Made by a program: the position numbers and the translations under genes
Notes under the pieces: generated by a model
Told to the model about the DNA's origin: nothing
The model's database searches: none
The model's input: only the letters and a program-made list of their open reading frames with translations
Assembly: GCA_031316315.1 (NCBI GenBank)
Contig: JADBEO010000016.1
Location: forward strand, 24,850-88,849
DNA length: 64,000 nt
Source of the DNA: Chelatococcus sambhunathii
GTDB taxonomy: Bacteria; Pseudomonadota; Alphaproteobacteria; Rhizobiales; Methylopilaceae
Direction: 5' to 3'
Shown: piece by piece, positions 49,504 to 58,907 of the stretch
Layout: every line of letters starts with the position of its first letter
How positions within the stretch are numbered: position 1 is the stretch's first letter

Positions 49504-52320
49504 TCAGCCGGCCTGCCTGGCGGGCGTCCTGGGCCTTTCCTCGGCCGCGAACACCGTCTTCAGGCGATTGCGGATCGCCGTCTGGCGGCTGGCGTTCGTC
49601 ACCTTCGCTCCGGTCAGGTCCGTGACGTAGAAAACGTCCACCGCGCGTTCGCCGAAGGTCGCGACATGCGCCGAGGCGATGTTGAGGTTCAGCCGGGAGA
49701 TCGCGGTGGTGAGGTCGTAGAGCAGGCCGAGCCGGTCGAGGCCCACGACCTCGAGCACTGTGTGCTTGTCCGACCAGGCGTTGGTGATGGTCACCTCGGG
49801 TTCGATCTCGAAGGCGCGGGTCTTCGATTTCGCCGAGGCCTTGCTGCGCTGGTTGGCGACGACCTCCGTCAGGCGGATCTCGCCTCTCAGCGCCTGCTCG
49901 ACGTTCTCGGCGATGCGCCGCGCGCGGCGCATCTCGTCGTCGTCCTGCGGGAAGGCGCGGGTCACGAAGATCGTGTCGAGCGCGAAGCCGTCGGTCGTGG
50001 TGGCGATGTGGGCGTCGACGATGTTCGCGCCGGCGGCGACGCAGGCGCCGGCGATGACCGCGAGAAGACGCGGATGGTCCGGCGCGAGCACGGTGACCTC
50101 CGTCACGCCCCGGAACGCGTCCGTCGAAATGTCGGTGGCGAGCTTCTGGCCGGCTTCGTCCGCCGCGGCGATGAAGCGGGCGTGGCGCGCGGCCCGTTCG
50201 GGCTCGGTCTTGAGCCAGTAGGGCGGATACTGCCGCTGGGCGTAGGCCTCGAAGGCCTCGGCGCTCCAGTCCCCAAGCTTCTGACGAAGCTCGGCCTTGG
50301 CGCCCTCGACGCGGCTGCGCCGGTCGCCGGCGGAATGGCCGCCCGTCAGGAACAGCTCGGTCTCCCAGTACAGCGTCCGGAGCAACTGACCCTTCCATCC
50401 GTTCCAGACGCCCGGACCGACCGCCTTGATGTCGGAGATCGTCAGGATCAGCAGCATTTTCAGCCGCTCGGGGCTTTGGACGATCTTGGCGAAGTCCTCG
50501 ATCGTGCGGCGGTCCGACAGGTCGCGGGACTGCGCCACGATCGACATGGTCAGGTGCTGTTTGATCAGCCAGGCGACCGCGTCGGTCTGCGCGGGCGTCA
50601 GCCCGAGGCGCGGGCAGAGCCTGCGGGCGATCCTGGCGCCCATGACCGAATGGTCTTCCGGCCGTCCCTTGGCGATGTCGTGGAGGAACAGCGCGACATA
50701 GAGCACGACCCGGTCCCGGATGGTCGGCATGAGCTCGTTCGCGACCGGGTGCTGGTCGCCGGCGCGGCCGGCGTCGATCTCGGCGAGCACGCCGATGGCG
50801 CGCAGCAGGTGCTCGTCCACCGTGTAGTGGTGGTACATGTTGAACTGCATCATCGCGACGATGCGGCCGAAGTCCGGAATGAACTTGCCGAGCACGCCGG
50901 TCTCGTTCATCCGGCGCAGGATGGTCTCGGGCGAGCGCCGCGACGTCAGGATCTCGAGGAAGAGCTGGTTCGCCTCGGGGTCGTCGCGCAGCCGCCCGTC
51001 GATCAGCTTCAGAGACTTGGTGATGAGGCGCGCGGCGGCCGGATGGGCCGCGAGCTCATGCGCGTCGGCGATCCTGAAGAAGCGGATCAGATTGACCGGA
51101 TCGCGCGCGAAGACCTGGTCGTCGTGGACATTGAGCCGGTCGGCGTCGATCACGAAGGCGCCGTTCTCCGGAGCGGTCCGCCGGTTCGACTTGCGGAAAC
51201 GGGTCAGGAAGCGGTCGAGGCTCGGCCGCTTCTTCTGGTGCCGCGCCTCGAGCGCGTGGCAGACGATGGCGGTCAGGTCGCCGACGTCCTTCGCCACCAG
51301 GAAGTAGTGCTTCATGAAGCGCTCGACGTCCCTGAGGCCGGGGTGTTCGGTGTAGCCCAGCGCCACGGCGATCTCGCGCTGCAGTTCGAAGGACAGGCGG
51401 TCCTCCGCGCGGCCGGTGATGAAGTGCAGGTGGCACCTCACGGCCCAGAGAAAATCCTCGCACTTCAGGAACAGCCTGAGCTCGGCCGCCGAGAACAGCC
51501 CCGCCTCCACGAGGTCCGAGACGTCGCGCACGCGGTAGACGTATTTGCCGATCCAGAACAGCGTGTTGAGGTCGCGGAGCGCGCCCTTGCCCTCCTTGAC
51601 GTTCGGCTCGACGAGATAGCGGGAGCTGCCGGCCTTGCCGAGCCGCTCGTCGCGCTCCTGCAGCTTGGCGGTCGCGAACTCGGCGGCGGTGCCTTCCACC
51701 ACCTCGGCGTCGAACCGGCGGACCTTCTCGTCGAACAGCTCCTCGTCGCCGGCGATGAAGCGCGACTCGAGCACCGCCGTGCGGATCGTCATGTCGGCGC
51801 GCGAGAGCCGGATGCATTCGTCGACCGACCGCCGCGAATGGCCGACCTTGAGCCCCATGTCCCACAGCACGTAGAGCATGGCCTCCACCACGCTCTCGCC
51901 CCAGGCCGTCTGCTTGTACGGGAGCAGGAACAGCAGGTCGACGTCCGATCCCGGCGCCATCGTTCCGCGGCCGTAGCCGCCGACCGCGATGACGCAGATG
52001 CGCTCGCCGGACGAGGGGTTGGCGCGCGGATAGAGGTCGGTGGTGACATGGGCGAACAGCGCGGTGATCACCGCGTCCATCAGCCGGGACAGGCGTTCGG
52101 CGCAGAGCGTTCCGGCGCCGTCCTCGTTGAGCCACTGGCGAGCGGTTTTGCGGCCCTCCGCAAGCGCCGTCTTGAGCCGGGCGACCACCGCCATGTGCCG
52201 GTCGCCGGACCTGTCGCGATGCGCGTCATAGATCGCCTTGAGGTCGGCGACCAGCGCGTCCTGGTCGACGAGCGCGCGGATGTTGCGCGCGGCGCGCAGG
52301 CGTTGGCGGACAGTGGACAT
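49504..52320 (-). CDS. glnD: [Protein-PII] uridylyltransferase/uridylyl-removing enzyme
   Basis: This 938-residue bifunctional nitrogen sensor has a nucleotidyltransferase domain with VGGYGRGTMAPGSDVDLLFLLP. Its helical GlnE-type spacer leads to an HD domain (ALFLHDIAKGRPEDHSVMGA, about 510-560), and two ACT domains lie near 740-800 (EVTVLAPDHPRLLAVIAGACVAAGANIVDAHIATT) and 850-910 (LEVVGLDRLGLLYDLTTAISRLNLNIASAHVATFG). It adds UMP to PII when glutamine is low and removes it when glutamine is high. The length fits the family. It is monocistronic here; no regulatory site was recognised upstream. Confidence 0.97.
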   Translation of the reverse strand: MSTVRQRLRAARNIRALVDQDALVADLKAIYDAHRDRSGDRHMAVVARLKTALAEGRKTARQWLNEDGAGTLCAERLSRLMDAVITALFAHVTTDLYPRANPSSGERICVIAVGGYGRGTMAPGSDVDLLFLLPYKQTAWGESVVEAMLYVLWDMGLKVGHSRRSVDECIRLSRADMTIRTAVLESRFIAGDEELFDEKVRRFDAEVVEGTAAEFATAKLQERDERLGKAGSSRYLVEPNVKEGKGALRDLNTLFWIGKYVYRVRDVSDLVEAGLFSAAELRLFLKCEDFLWAVRCHLHFITGRAEDRLSFELQREIAVALGYTEHPGLRDVERFMKHYFLVAKDVGDLTAIVCHALEARHQKKRPSLDRFLTRFRKSNRRTAPENGAFVIDADRLNVHDDQVFARDPVNLIRFFRIADAHELAAHPAAARLITKSLKLIDGRLRDDPEANQLFLEILTSRRSPETILRRMNETGVLGKFIPDFGRIVAMMQFNMYHHYTVDEHLLRAIGVLAEIDAGRAGDQHPVANELMPTIRDRVVLYVALFLHDIAKGRPEDHSVMGARIARRLCPRLGLTPAQTDAVAWLIKQHLTMSIVAQSRDLSDRRTIEDFAKIVQSPERLKMLLILTISDIKAVGPGVWNGWKGQLLRTLYWETELFLTGGHSAGDRRSRVEGAKAELRQKLGDWSAEAFEAYAQRQYPPYWLKTEPERAARHARFIAAADEAGQKLATDISTDAFRGVTEVTVLAPDHPRLLAVIAGACVAAGANIVDAHIATTTDGFALDTIFVTRAFPQDDDEMRRARRIAENVEQALRGEIRLTEVVANQRSKASAKSKTRAFEIEPEVTITNAWSDKHTVLEVVGLDRLGLLYDLTTAISRLNLNIASAHVATFGERAVDVFYVTDLTGAKVTNASRQTAIRNRLKTVFAAEERPRTPARQAG

Positions 52321-52425
52321 CGAAGGCGCCGATCGTTCCGGGCGCGAGACCGCGCGCGCGGAGAATACTGCGGATTGCTGACCGGCCTATCTATGGGTCA
52401 CGGCCCGAAGGCGCAAACTCCACAG

Positions 52426-52465
52426 CGAATCCGCCCGACGTCCGGCGGGACGTCGGGCGGATTCG
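52426..52465 (-). terminator. 17-bp perfect hairpin downstream of the sulfate assimilation operon
   Basis: CGAATCCGCCCGACGTC (52426-52442), loop CGGCGG, GACGTCGGGCGGATTCG (52449-52465). It lies 27 bases past the DUF934 stop and before the glnD start region. It has no T-run, but the very stable stem probably ends the minus-strand transcript from cysG onward. Confidence 0.65.
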
Positions 52466-52491
52466 AGAACGTCTCGCGGCGGCTTGCGCCT

Positions 52492-53139
52492 TCAGGCCCG
52501 TCTGCGAGCCCAGGGCCTCGTGCCGGCGGGGACTTCCGGCTGCGCGGAGCCGCCCATCGGCTGCATGTAGAGCGGCACGTCCGGCCACTTGCCGGCGCCG
52601 AGCTGCTTGCGGGTGATCGGGCTCGCCACCTCGAAGCTGTCGAAGCCGCAGCGGCGCATCAGCGGCATCTGGTCGATCAGCACGTCGCCCGAGGCGCGGA
52701 CCTCGCCCGAAAACCCGTAGCGCTCGCGCAGCAGCCGGGCCTTCGACATGGAGCGGCCGTCGGCGAATTTCGGGAAGGACAGCACGACGAGCGAGACGCG
52801 GTCGAGATGCGGCGCGAGCTCCTCGATGGCCTCGCCCGGCTCGACCAGCACGCCGAGCGGCGCGTTGCGGGCGAGCAGCGCGTCCTTTTCCGCAAGGAAG
52901 CGCGCGAGCGGCAGGATCGCGGGGCCCTCGCCGACGGCGTCTTCTGCGCCGGCGAGCGCCCACTCGTCCGCCTGGAAGCGTCCGTCGCGCCAGATCGCGC
53001 CGTCTGGGTCGCCGGCAGCAGCGGCGCCGGTCGCGGATACGCTCCGCAGCATCGGGGCCTCGCGCTGGGCGGGGCTCGGCGTCTTGGGCGCGTCGTCGAA
53101 CGCGTAGATGTCGCGGAGCGCGGTCGCCGCTGGGGTCAT
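52492..53139 (-). CDS. DUF934 protein of the sulfate assimilation operon
   Basis: This 215-residue protein has the DUF934 core from about residue 90: LVEPGEAIEELAPHLDRVSLVVLSFPKFADGRSMSKARLLRERYGFSGEVRASGDVLIDQMPLMRRCGFDSFEV. Genes of this family lie beside cysI/cysH in proteobacteria; a role in the reductase complex is suggested by context but not proven. It overlaps the cysH stop by 4 bases. The first ~45 residues are unlike the family's usual start and are Ala/Asp rich; a later start is possible. Confidence 0.9.
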   Translation of the reverse strand: MTPAATALRDIYAFDDAPKTPSPAQREAPMLRSVSATGAAAAGDPDGAIWRDGRFQADEWALAGAEDAVGEGPAILPLARFLAEKDALLARNAPLGVLVEPGEAIEELAPHLDRVSLVVLSFPKFADGRSMSKARLLRERYGFSGEVRASGDVLIDQMPLMRRCGFDSFEVASPITRKQLGAGKWPDVPLYMQPMGGSAQPEVPAGTRPWARRRA

Positions 53140-53895
53140 ATTCCGCTTCCTTCCTGTTCAAGCACGTTGGCGTTCGGCAGGTGAATGCCGCATTCCGTCT
53201 TGGAGAGGCCGCGCCAGCGGCCGGCCCGGGCGTCCTCGCCGGGCTTCACTCGGGTGGTGCAGGGGGCGCAGCCGACCGACAGGAAGCCATGCTTCACCAG
53301 CGGATGCTCCGGCAGGTCGAGCTTTTCCGCATAGGCGCGGATATCGCTCGCCGACCACTCGGCGAGCGGATTGATCTTCACCCGTGGACCGTCGGCCTCG
53401 AACAGAGCGAGATCGGCGCGCAGGCCGCCCTGGAAGCGCTTGCGGCCGGAGATCCAGGCCGGGAAGGTCTCCAGCGCCCGCGCCAGAGGCTCGACCTTGC
53501 GGATCGAGCAGCAGAGCTCCGGATTGGTCTGCCACAGGAAGTTCTCGGGATCCTTCTTCGCGAGGCGGACCGGATCCGGCGCGATGGTGCGCACGTCCTT
53601 CAGGCCGAGCCGCTCGACAAGCGCGTCGCGATACTGAAGCGTCTCCTCGAACAGCTGGCCGGTGTCCACGAAGGTCACCGGCGTCGCGGGATCGACCTCG
53701 GCGACGAGGCTGAGCAACGCCGCGGATTCCGCGCCGAAGCTCGAGACCAGCGTGATCCGCCCCCGGAACAGGCGGTTGATCGCCTCGTCCAGCACGACGC
53801 GCGCGTCCTGGCCGCGGAACCGCCGGTCGAGATGCGCCGCGACCGAGGTCGCGCGTTCCGCCGCCCGCGCGCGGCTTTCCGCCGGCAGGGGGACG

Positions 53896-53909
<14 letters not shown>
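53136..53909 (-). CDS. cysH: Adenylylsulfate (APS) reductase
   Basis: This 257-residue protein has an ATP-sulfurylase-type PP-loop-like domain (LVSSFGAESAALLSLVAEVDPATPVTFVDTGQLFEET) and a C-terminal ECGIH catalytic cysteine motif (KTECGIHLP). The Cys-Cys pair in ELCCSIRKVEPL and the CAPC in SVGCAPCTT bind a [4Fe-4S] cluster, which marks the APS-reducing class (no PAPS needed). It makes sulfite for cysI. The gene overlaps cysI by 14 bases and DUF934 by 4, so the three are translationally linked. Confidence 0.95.
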
Positions 53910-55557
<1,648 letters not shown>

Positions 55558-55570
55558 CGAACAAAACTCC

Positions 55571-55906
55571 TCAGGCCGCGACCGGGCGCGCCAGATCCTC
55601 GCGGATGGTCGGCCCCTTGGCGCGGATCGCCTCGCGCAGGCGCAGCGGGCGCAGGCCGCCATCCTCGCGGGCGACGTCGATCGCGTAGGGCTCGACGATG
55701 ATCCGATCCTCGGCGGCCTTCTGGCCGATCGCGAGCGCGGCTTCGATATGCGCCTCGCTCTCGAGCACGCGCGCCTGACCGATCACGTCGGTCCAGCCTC
55801 CGGCCGGGTCGAGATAGACGACGACCCCGTCGAGTAGGCGGTTGGCGGTGACGATCTGCGTGGCGGCGTTTCGCTTCGCCGCCGACTTCTGGATGGGGGC
55901 CGACAT
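55571..55906 (-). CDS. DUF2849 protein of the cysG-cysI operon
   Basis: This 111-residue protein matches DUF2849: QIVTANRLLDGVVVYLDPAGGWTDVIGQARVLESEAHIEAALAIGQKAAEDRIIVEPYAIDV, ending with an Ala/Arg tail. The family occurs between cysG and cysI in alphaproteobacteria and is thought to belong to sulfite reduction by context. It has no catalytic motif and is probably a small partner protein. The ATG at 55906 is 27 bases after the cysG stop. Confidence 0.9.
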   Translation of the reverse strand: MSAPIQKSAAKRNAATQIVTANRLLDGVVVYLDPAGGWTDVIGQARVLESEAHIEAALAIGQKAAEDRIIVEPYAIDVAREDGGLRPLRLREAIRAKGPTIREDLARPVAA

Positions 55907-55933
55907 GACGCTTCCGCTGCTTCTTTTCTTGTC

Positions 55934-57352
55934 TCAGGCCGCGCTGGTGCGGCGCGCGGTTTCGGGGACGATCGGGGCGGCGCCGAGGGCTTGCGCCTCG
56001 GCGAGCGCGCGCCCGATCAGGATGAGGACGGGACCCGTGACGTCGCCGCGTTCGGCGAGCGCCGGCAGGTCCCGCAGGGTTCCGGTGAAGATGGTCTCAT
56101 CGGTGCGGCTGGCGTTCTCGACGGCCGCGACCGGCGTATCGGACGCGAGCCCCGCCTCGGCGAGCCGCTCCGCGACCGCGCCCGCCACCGAGCGTCCCAT
56201 GTAGACGGCGACCGTCGCGCCGCCGAGGGCGAGGCCGGCCCAGTCGGGGAGGGTGCGCCCGTCGAGGTCGTGCCCGGTCGCGAAAACGAGGCTGGACGAC
56301 AGACCGCGCAGCGTGAGCGGCGCCCTGGCGGCGGCCGCCGCGGCGAAGGCGGCGGTGACGCCCGGCACGATCTCGTGCGGCACGCCCGCGGCGGCGAGCG
56401 CCGCCATCTCCTCGCCGGCGCGGCCGAAGACCAGAGGATCGCCGCCTTTGAGGCGGACGACGCGCTGGCCCGCCTTTGCCTCGCGCACGAGAATCTCGCC
56501 GATCTCCGCCTGCGTCGCCTCATGGGCGCCCTTGCGCTTGCCGACCGAGACGCGGCGGGCGTCGCGACGGCCCATGGCGATGACGTCGTCAGGCACGAGC
56601 GCGTCATGCACGATGACGTCGGCCTCCTGGAGGATGCGCTGCGCGCGCAACGTCAGCAGATCGACCGCGCCGGGGCCTGCGCCGACGAGCCAGACATAGC
56701 CGGACACGTCCGGCTCCGCAGACATCATGCGGATCGCTTCGGCGCGGGCGGCGGCTGCGTCGCCGGACAGCGCGCGCGCGGCGACCGGGCCGTCGAACAG
56801 CTTCGCCCAGAAGCGGCGGCGCGCTTCGCCGATCGGCAGGACGTTCGCGACGACGGCGCGCAGGCTCTCGGCGAGGGTGGTGAGACGGCCGAGCTCCGGC
56901 GCCAGCATCGCCTCGATGCGGGCGCGCACATGGCGCGCGAGAACGGGCGCCGCGCCGTCCGTGCCGATCGCGACGGCGAGCGGCGCGCGGTTCACGATGG
57001 CCGGCGTGGTGAAGTCACAGAGCTCCGGACGGTCGACGACGTTGACCGGCACGCGGACAGCGCGCGCCGCGGCGGCGACGCGGTGGTCCTCGGCCTCGTC
57101 CTCGGTCGCCGCGAAGGCGAGCGCGACGCCGTCCAGGTGGCCGCTCTCAAAGCGGACGCGACGAAGCTCGGCGCCGACGCGCGCGGCGTCAGCGAGAAGT
57201 TCGCCGGACGGATCTTCGGCGACGATCAGAAGCTGCGCCTCGGTCTCGCCGAGCAGACGCGCCTTCGCGGCCGCCGCCGCGCCCGATCCGACGATCAGCA
57301 CGGTGCGTCCGGAAACTTTATGGAAGGCGGGAAACGCCGTCAGTCGGGCCAT
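55934..57352 (-). CDS. cysG: Siroheme synthase (dehydrogenase/ferrochelatase plus uroporphyrinogen methyltransferase)
   Basis: This 472-residue protein fuses a precorrin-2 dehydrogenase N-terminus (FHKVSGRTVLIVGSGAAAAAKARLL, NVVDRPELCDFTTPAIVNRAPLAVAIGTDG, about 1-210) to a SUMT domain (YVWLVGAGPGAVDLLTLRAQRIL, VRLKGGDPLVFGRAGEE, EIVPGVTAAFAAAAAARAPLT). It makes siroheme for cysI. The start is ATG 57352; an upstream in-frame ATG (57424) would add unrelated residues that lie over the promoter. It is first of the operon cysG-DUF2849-cysI-cysH-DUF934, all within 20-30 bases or overlapping. Confidence 0.95.
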   Translation of the reverse strand: MARLTAFPAFHKVSGRTVLIVGSGAAAAAKARLLGETEAQLLIVAEDPSGELLADAARVGAELRRVRFESGHLDGVALAFAATEDEAEDHRVAAAARAVRVPVNVVDRPELCDFTTPAIVNRAPLAVAIGTDGAAPVLARHVRARIEAMLAPELGRLTTLAESLRAVVANVLPIGEARRRFWAKLFDGPVAARALSGDAAAARAEAIRMMSAEPDVSGYVWLVGAGPGAVDLLTLRAQRILQEADVIVHDALVPDDVIAMGRRDARRVSVGKRKGAHEATQAEIGEILVREAKAGQRVVRLKGGDPLVFGRAGEEMAALAAAGVPHEIVPGVTAAFAAAAAARAPLTLRGLSSSLVFATGHDLDGRTLPDWAGLALGGATVAVYMGRSVAGAVAERLAEAGLASDTPVAAVENASRTDETIFTGTLRDLPALAERGDVTGPVLILIGRALAEAQALGAAPIVPETARRTSAA

Positions 57353-57701
57353 TCTTAAAGCCGCTCCAAACTTGCCGGGACAATGGTATTTTACATGTCG
57401 TTTGGCAAGTCCGGAAATAATCACATAATTTCACCGTTAATTAACGGCGGATCGTCGTTTCGACGGCCATGCCCCCGCGAAGCCACGAACCGCTTGCCGG
57501 ATCTGTCCCGAACTCCGAAAATGGAGCGGAAGGCTCACATACGTCCGCCGCCGTGCGGATCACGAATCTGCGGTCCGCTACGCACGTCCGCGCTCCGGCT
57601 GTTGCCCTTTGCCGCAACGCACACTATCACCGGCGCGGGGACGTCAGGCGTTATCTGTCGCGCGCGGAAGCGTGCGCGACCCCTCGTATGGGTGCTCCCC
57701 T
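57353..57701. promoter_or_regulatory. Divergent promoter region of the cysG operon and RND genes, with a 14-bp palindrome
   Basis: 349 bases. The cysG side is AT-rich (about 57380-57450), consistent with a promoter. CCGTTAATTAACGG at 57434-57447 is a perfect 14-bp palindrome and could be an operator for either side. The RND side is GC-rich and shows no gene. No regulator of the efflux genes is adjacent. Confidence 0.45.
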
Positions 57702-58895
57702 ATGATCCGACCAGTCGCGCCCGTCTCGCCGCGCCGGCTCCCGAGCCTTGTCGCGCTGACCGTTCTCGCCGTCGCGCTAGGCCGTCCCGTTCCTGTCGCG
57801 GCGCAAGGCGCGCCCGGACCGATGCCCGTCTCGGTCGCCAATCCGATCAAGAAGACCGTCTCCGACGTCGCCGAGTTCACCGGCCGCTTCGACGCGTCGG
57901 AACGGGTCGACGTGCGGGCCCAGGTCAGCGGCCAGCTGATCCAGGTCGCCTTCAAGGACGGCGCGAACGTCAAGAAGGGCGACCTGCTCTTCAAGATCGA
58001 TCCGCGGCCCTATCAGAACGCGCTCGACGAGGCGCAGTCGGCGATCACCACGGCGAATGCGCGCATCCAGCTGACCAAGGCGGACGTCGACCGCGCCAAG
58101 GACCTGATCCGGACCGGCAACATCACCGACCAGGTCGCCCAGCAGCGCCAGCAGGCCTATCAGGAGGCGCTGGCGAGCCTGCAGGGCGCGCAGGCGCAGG
58201 TGGCGACCGCCAAGCTGAACCTCGAATGGACGGACGTGCGCGCGCCGATCGACGGGCGCATCGGCCGCAAGCTGGTGACGGAAGGCAACCTCATCGCGTC
58301 CGGCGCCGGCTCGAGCGTGCTGACCACGATCGTCAACACCAAGCCGATCTACTTCTATTTCGACGTCGATGAGCAGAGCTACCTGCGCTACATGGGCTTC
58401 GTCCGCGAAGGCAAGATCAAGCAGGAGGACGGCGGCGCCCCGGTCAAGATCGCGCTGCCGGACTCGCAGAAGTTCACGATCGACGGCAAGATCGACTTCG
58501 CCGACAACCAGCTCGATCAGCAGACCGGAACGCTGCGCCTCAGAGCGACCGTGCCGAACGAGGACGGTTTCCTGACCTCCGGCGTCTTCGGCCGCCTGCG
58601 GCTGAACTCCAGCCCTGACTACGAGGCGCTGCTGGTGCCGGACGCGGCGGTTCTCTCGGACCAGACCCGCAAGATCGTCATGACCGTCGGGCAGGACAAC
58701 AAGGTCGTGCCGAAGGTCGTCGAGCTCGGTCAGGCCAACGACGGCTTCAGGGTGATCAAGTCGGGCCTGACCGCCGAGGACCTCGTGATCGTCAACGGCC
58801 TGATGCGCGCCCGGCCCGGCGCCCCGGTCGTTCCGCAGAAGGTCGATCCGACCAAGCCCGCTGATAAGCAGGCGGCCGCCGAGCCGAAGAAGTAA
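57702..58895 (+). CDS. RND efflux periplasmic adaptor (MexA/AcrA type)
   Basis: This 397-residue membrane-fusion protein has a signal peptide (SLVALTVLAVALGRPVPVAAQ). Its barrel-lipoyl-hairpin order is clear: EFTGRFDASERVDVRAQVSGQLIQVAFKDGANVKKGDLLFKIDPRPYQNALDEAQ, then a short coiled hairpin (QSAITTANARIQLTKADVDRAK, ALASLQGAQAQVATAKLNLEW), then VRAPIDGRIG and the YYFDVDEQSYLRY barrel. It links the inner-membrane pump encoded 12 bases later to a TolC-type channel. There is no lipobox cysteine, so it is probably anchored by the uncleaved helix or is soluble. The C-terminus is Pro/Lys-rich. Confidence 0.93.
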   Translation: MIRPVAPVSPRRLPSLVALTVLAVALGRPVPVAAQGAPGPMPVSVANPIKKTVSDVAEFTGRFDASERVDVRAQVSGQLIQVAFKDGANVKKGDLLFKIDPRPYQNALDEAQSAITTANARIQLTKADVDRAKDLIRTGNITDQVAQQRQQAYQEALASLQGAQAQVATAKLNLEWTDVRAPIDGRIGRKLVTEGNLIASGAGSSVLTTIVNTKPIYFYFDVDEQSYLRYMGFVREGKIKQEDGGAPVKIALPDSQKFTIDGKIDFADNQLDQQTGTLRLRATVPNEDGFLTSGVFGRLRLNSSPDYEALLVPDAAVLSDQTRKIVMTVGQDNKVVPKVVELGQANDGFRVIKSGLTAEDLVIVNGLMRARPGAPVVPQKVDPTKPADKQAAAEPKK

Positions 58896-58907
58896 GGCCG
58901 CAGCGTC

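Noticed and set aside
49666..53184. A 1172-codon open frame antisense to glnD
   Set aside because: It shows no domain, is Arg/Gly/Val/Asp-rich and exactly mirrors the glnD and DUF934 codons. The glnD reading has full nucleotidyltransferase, HD and ACT motifs.
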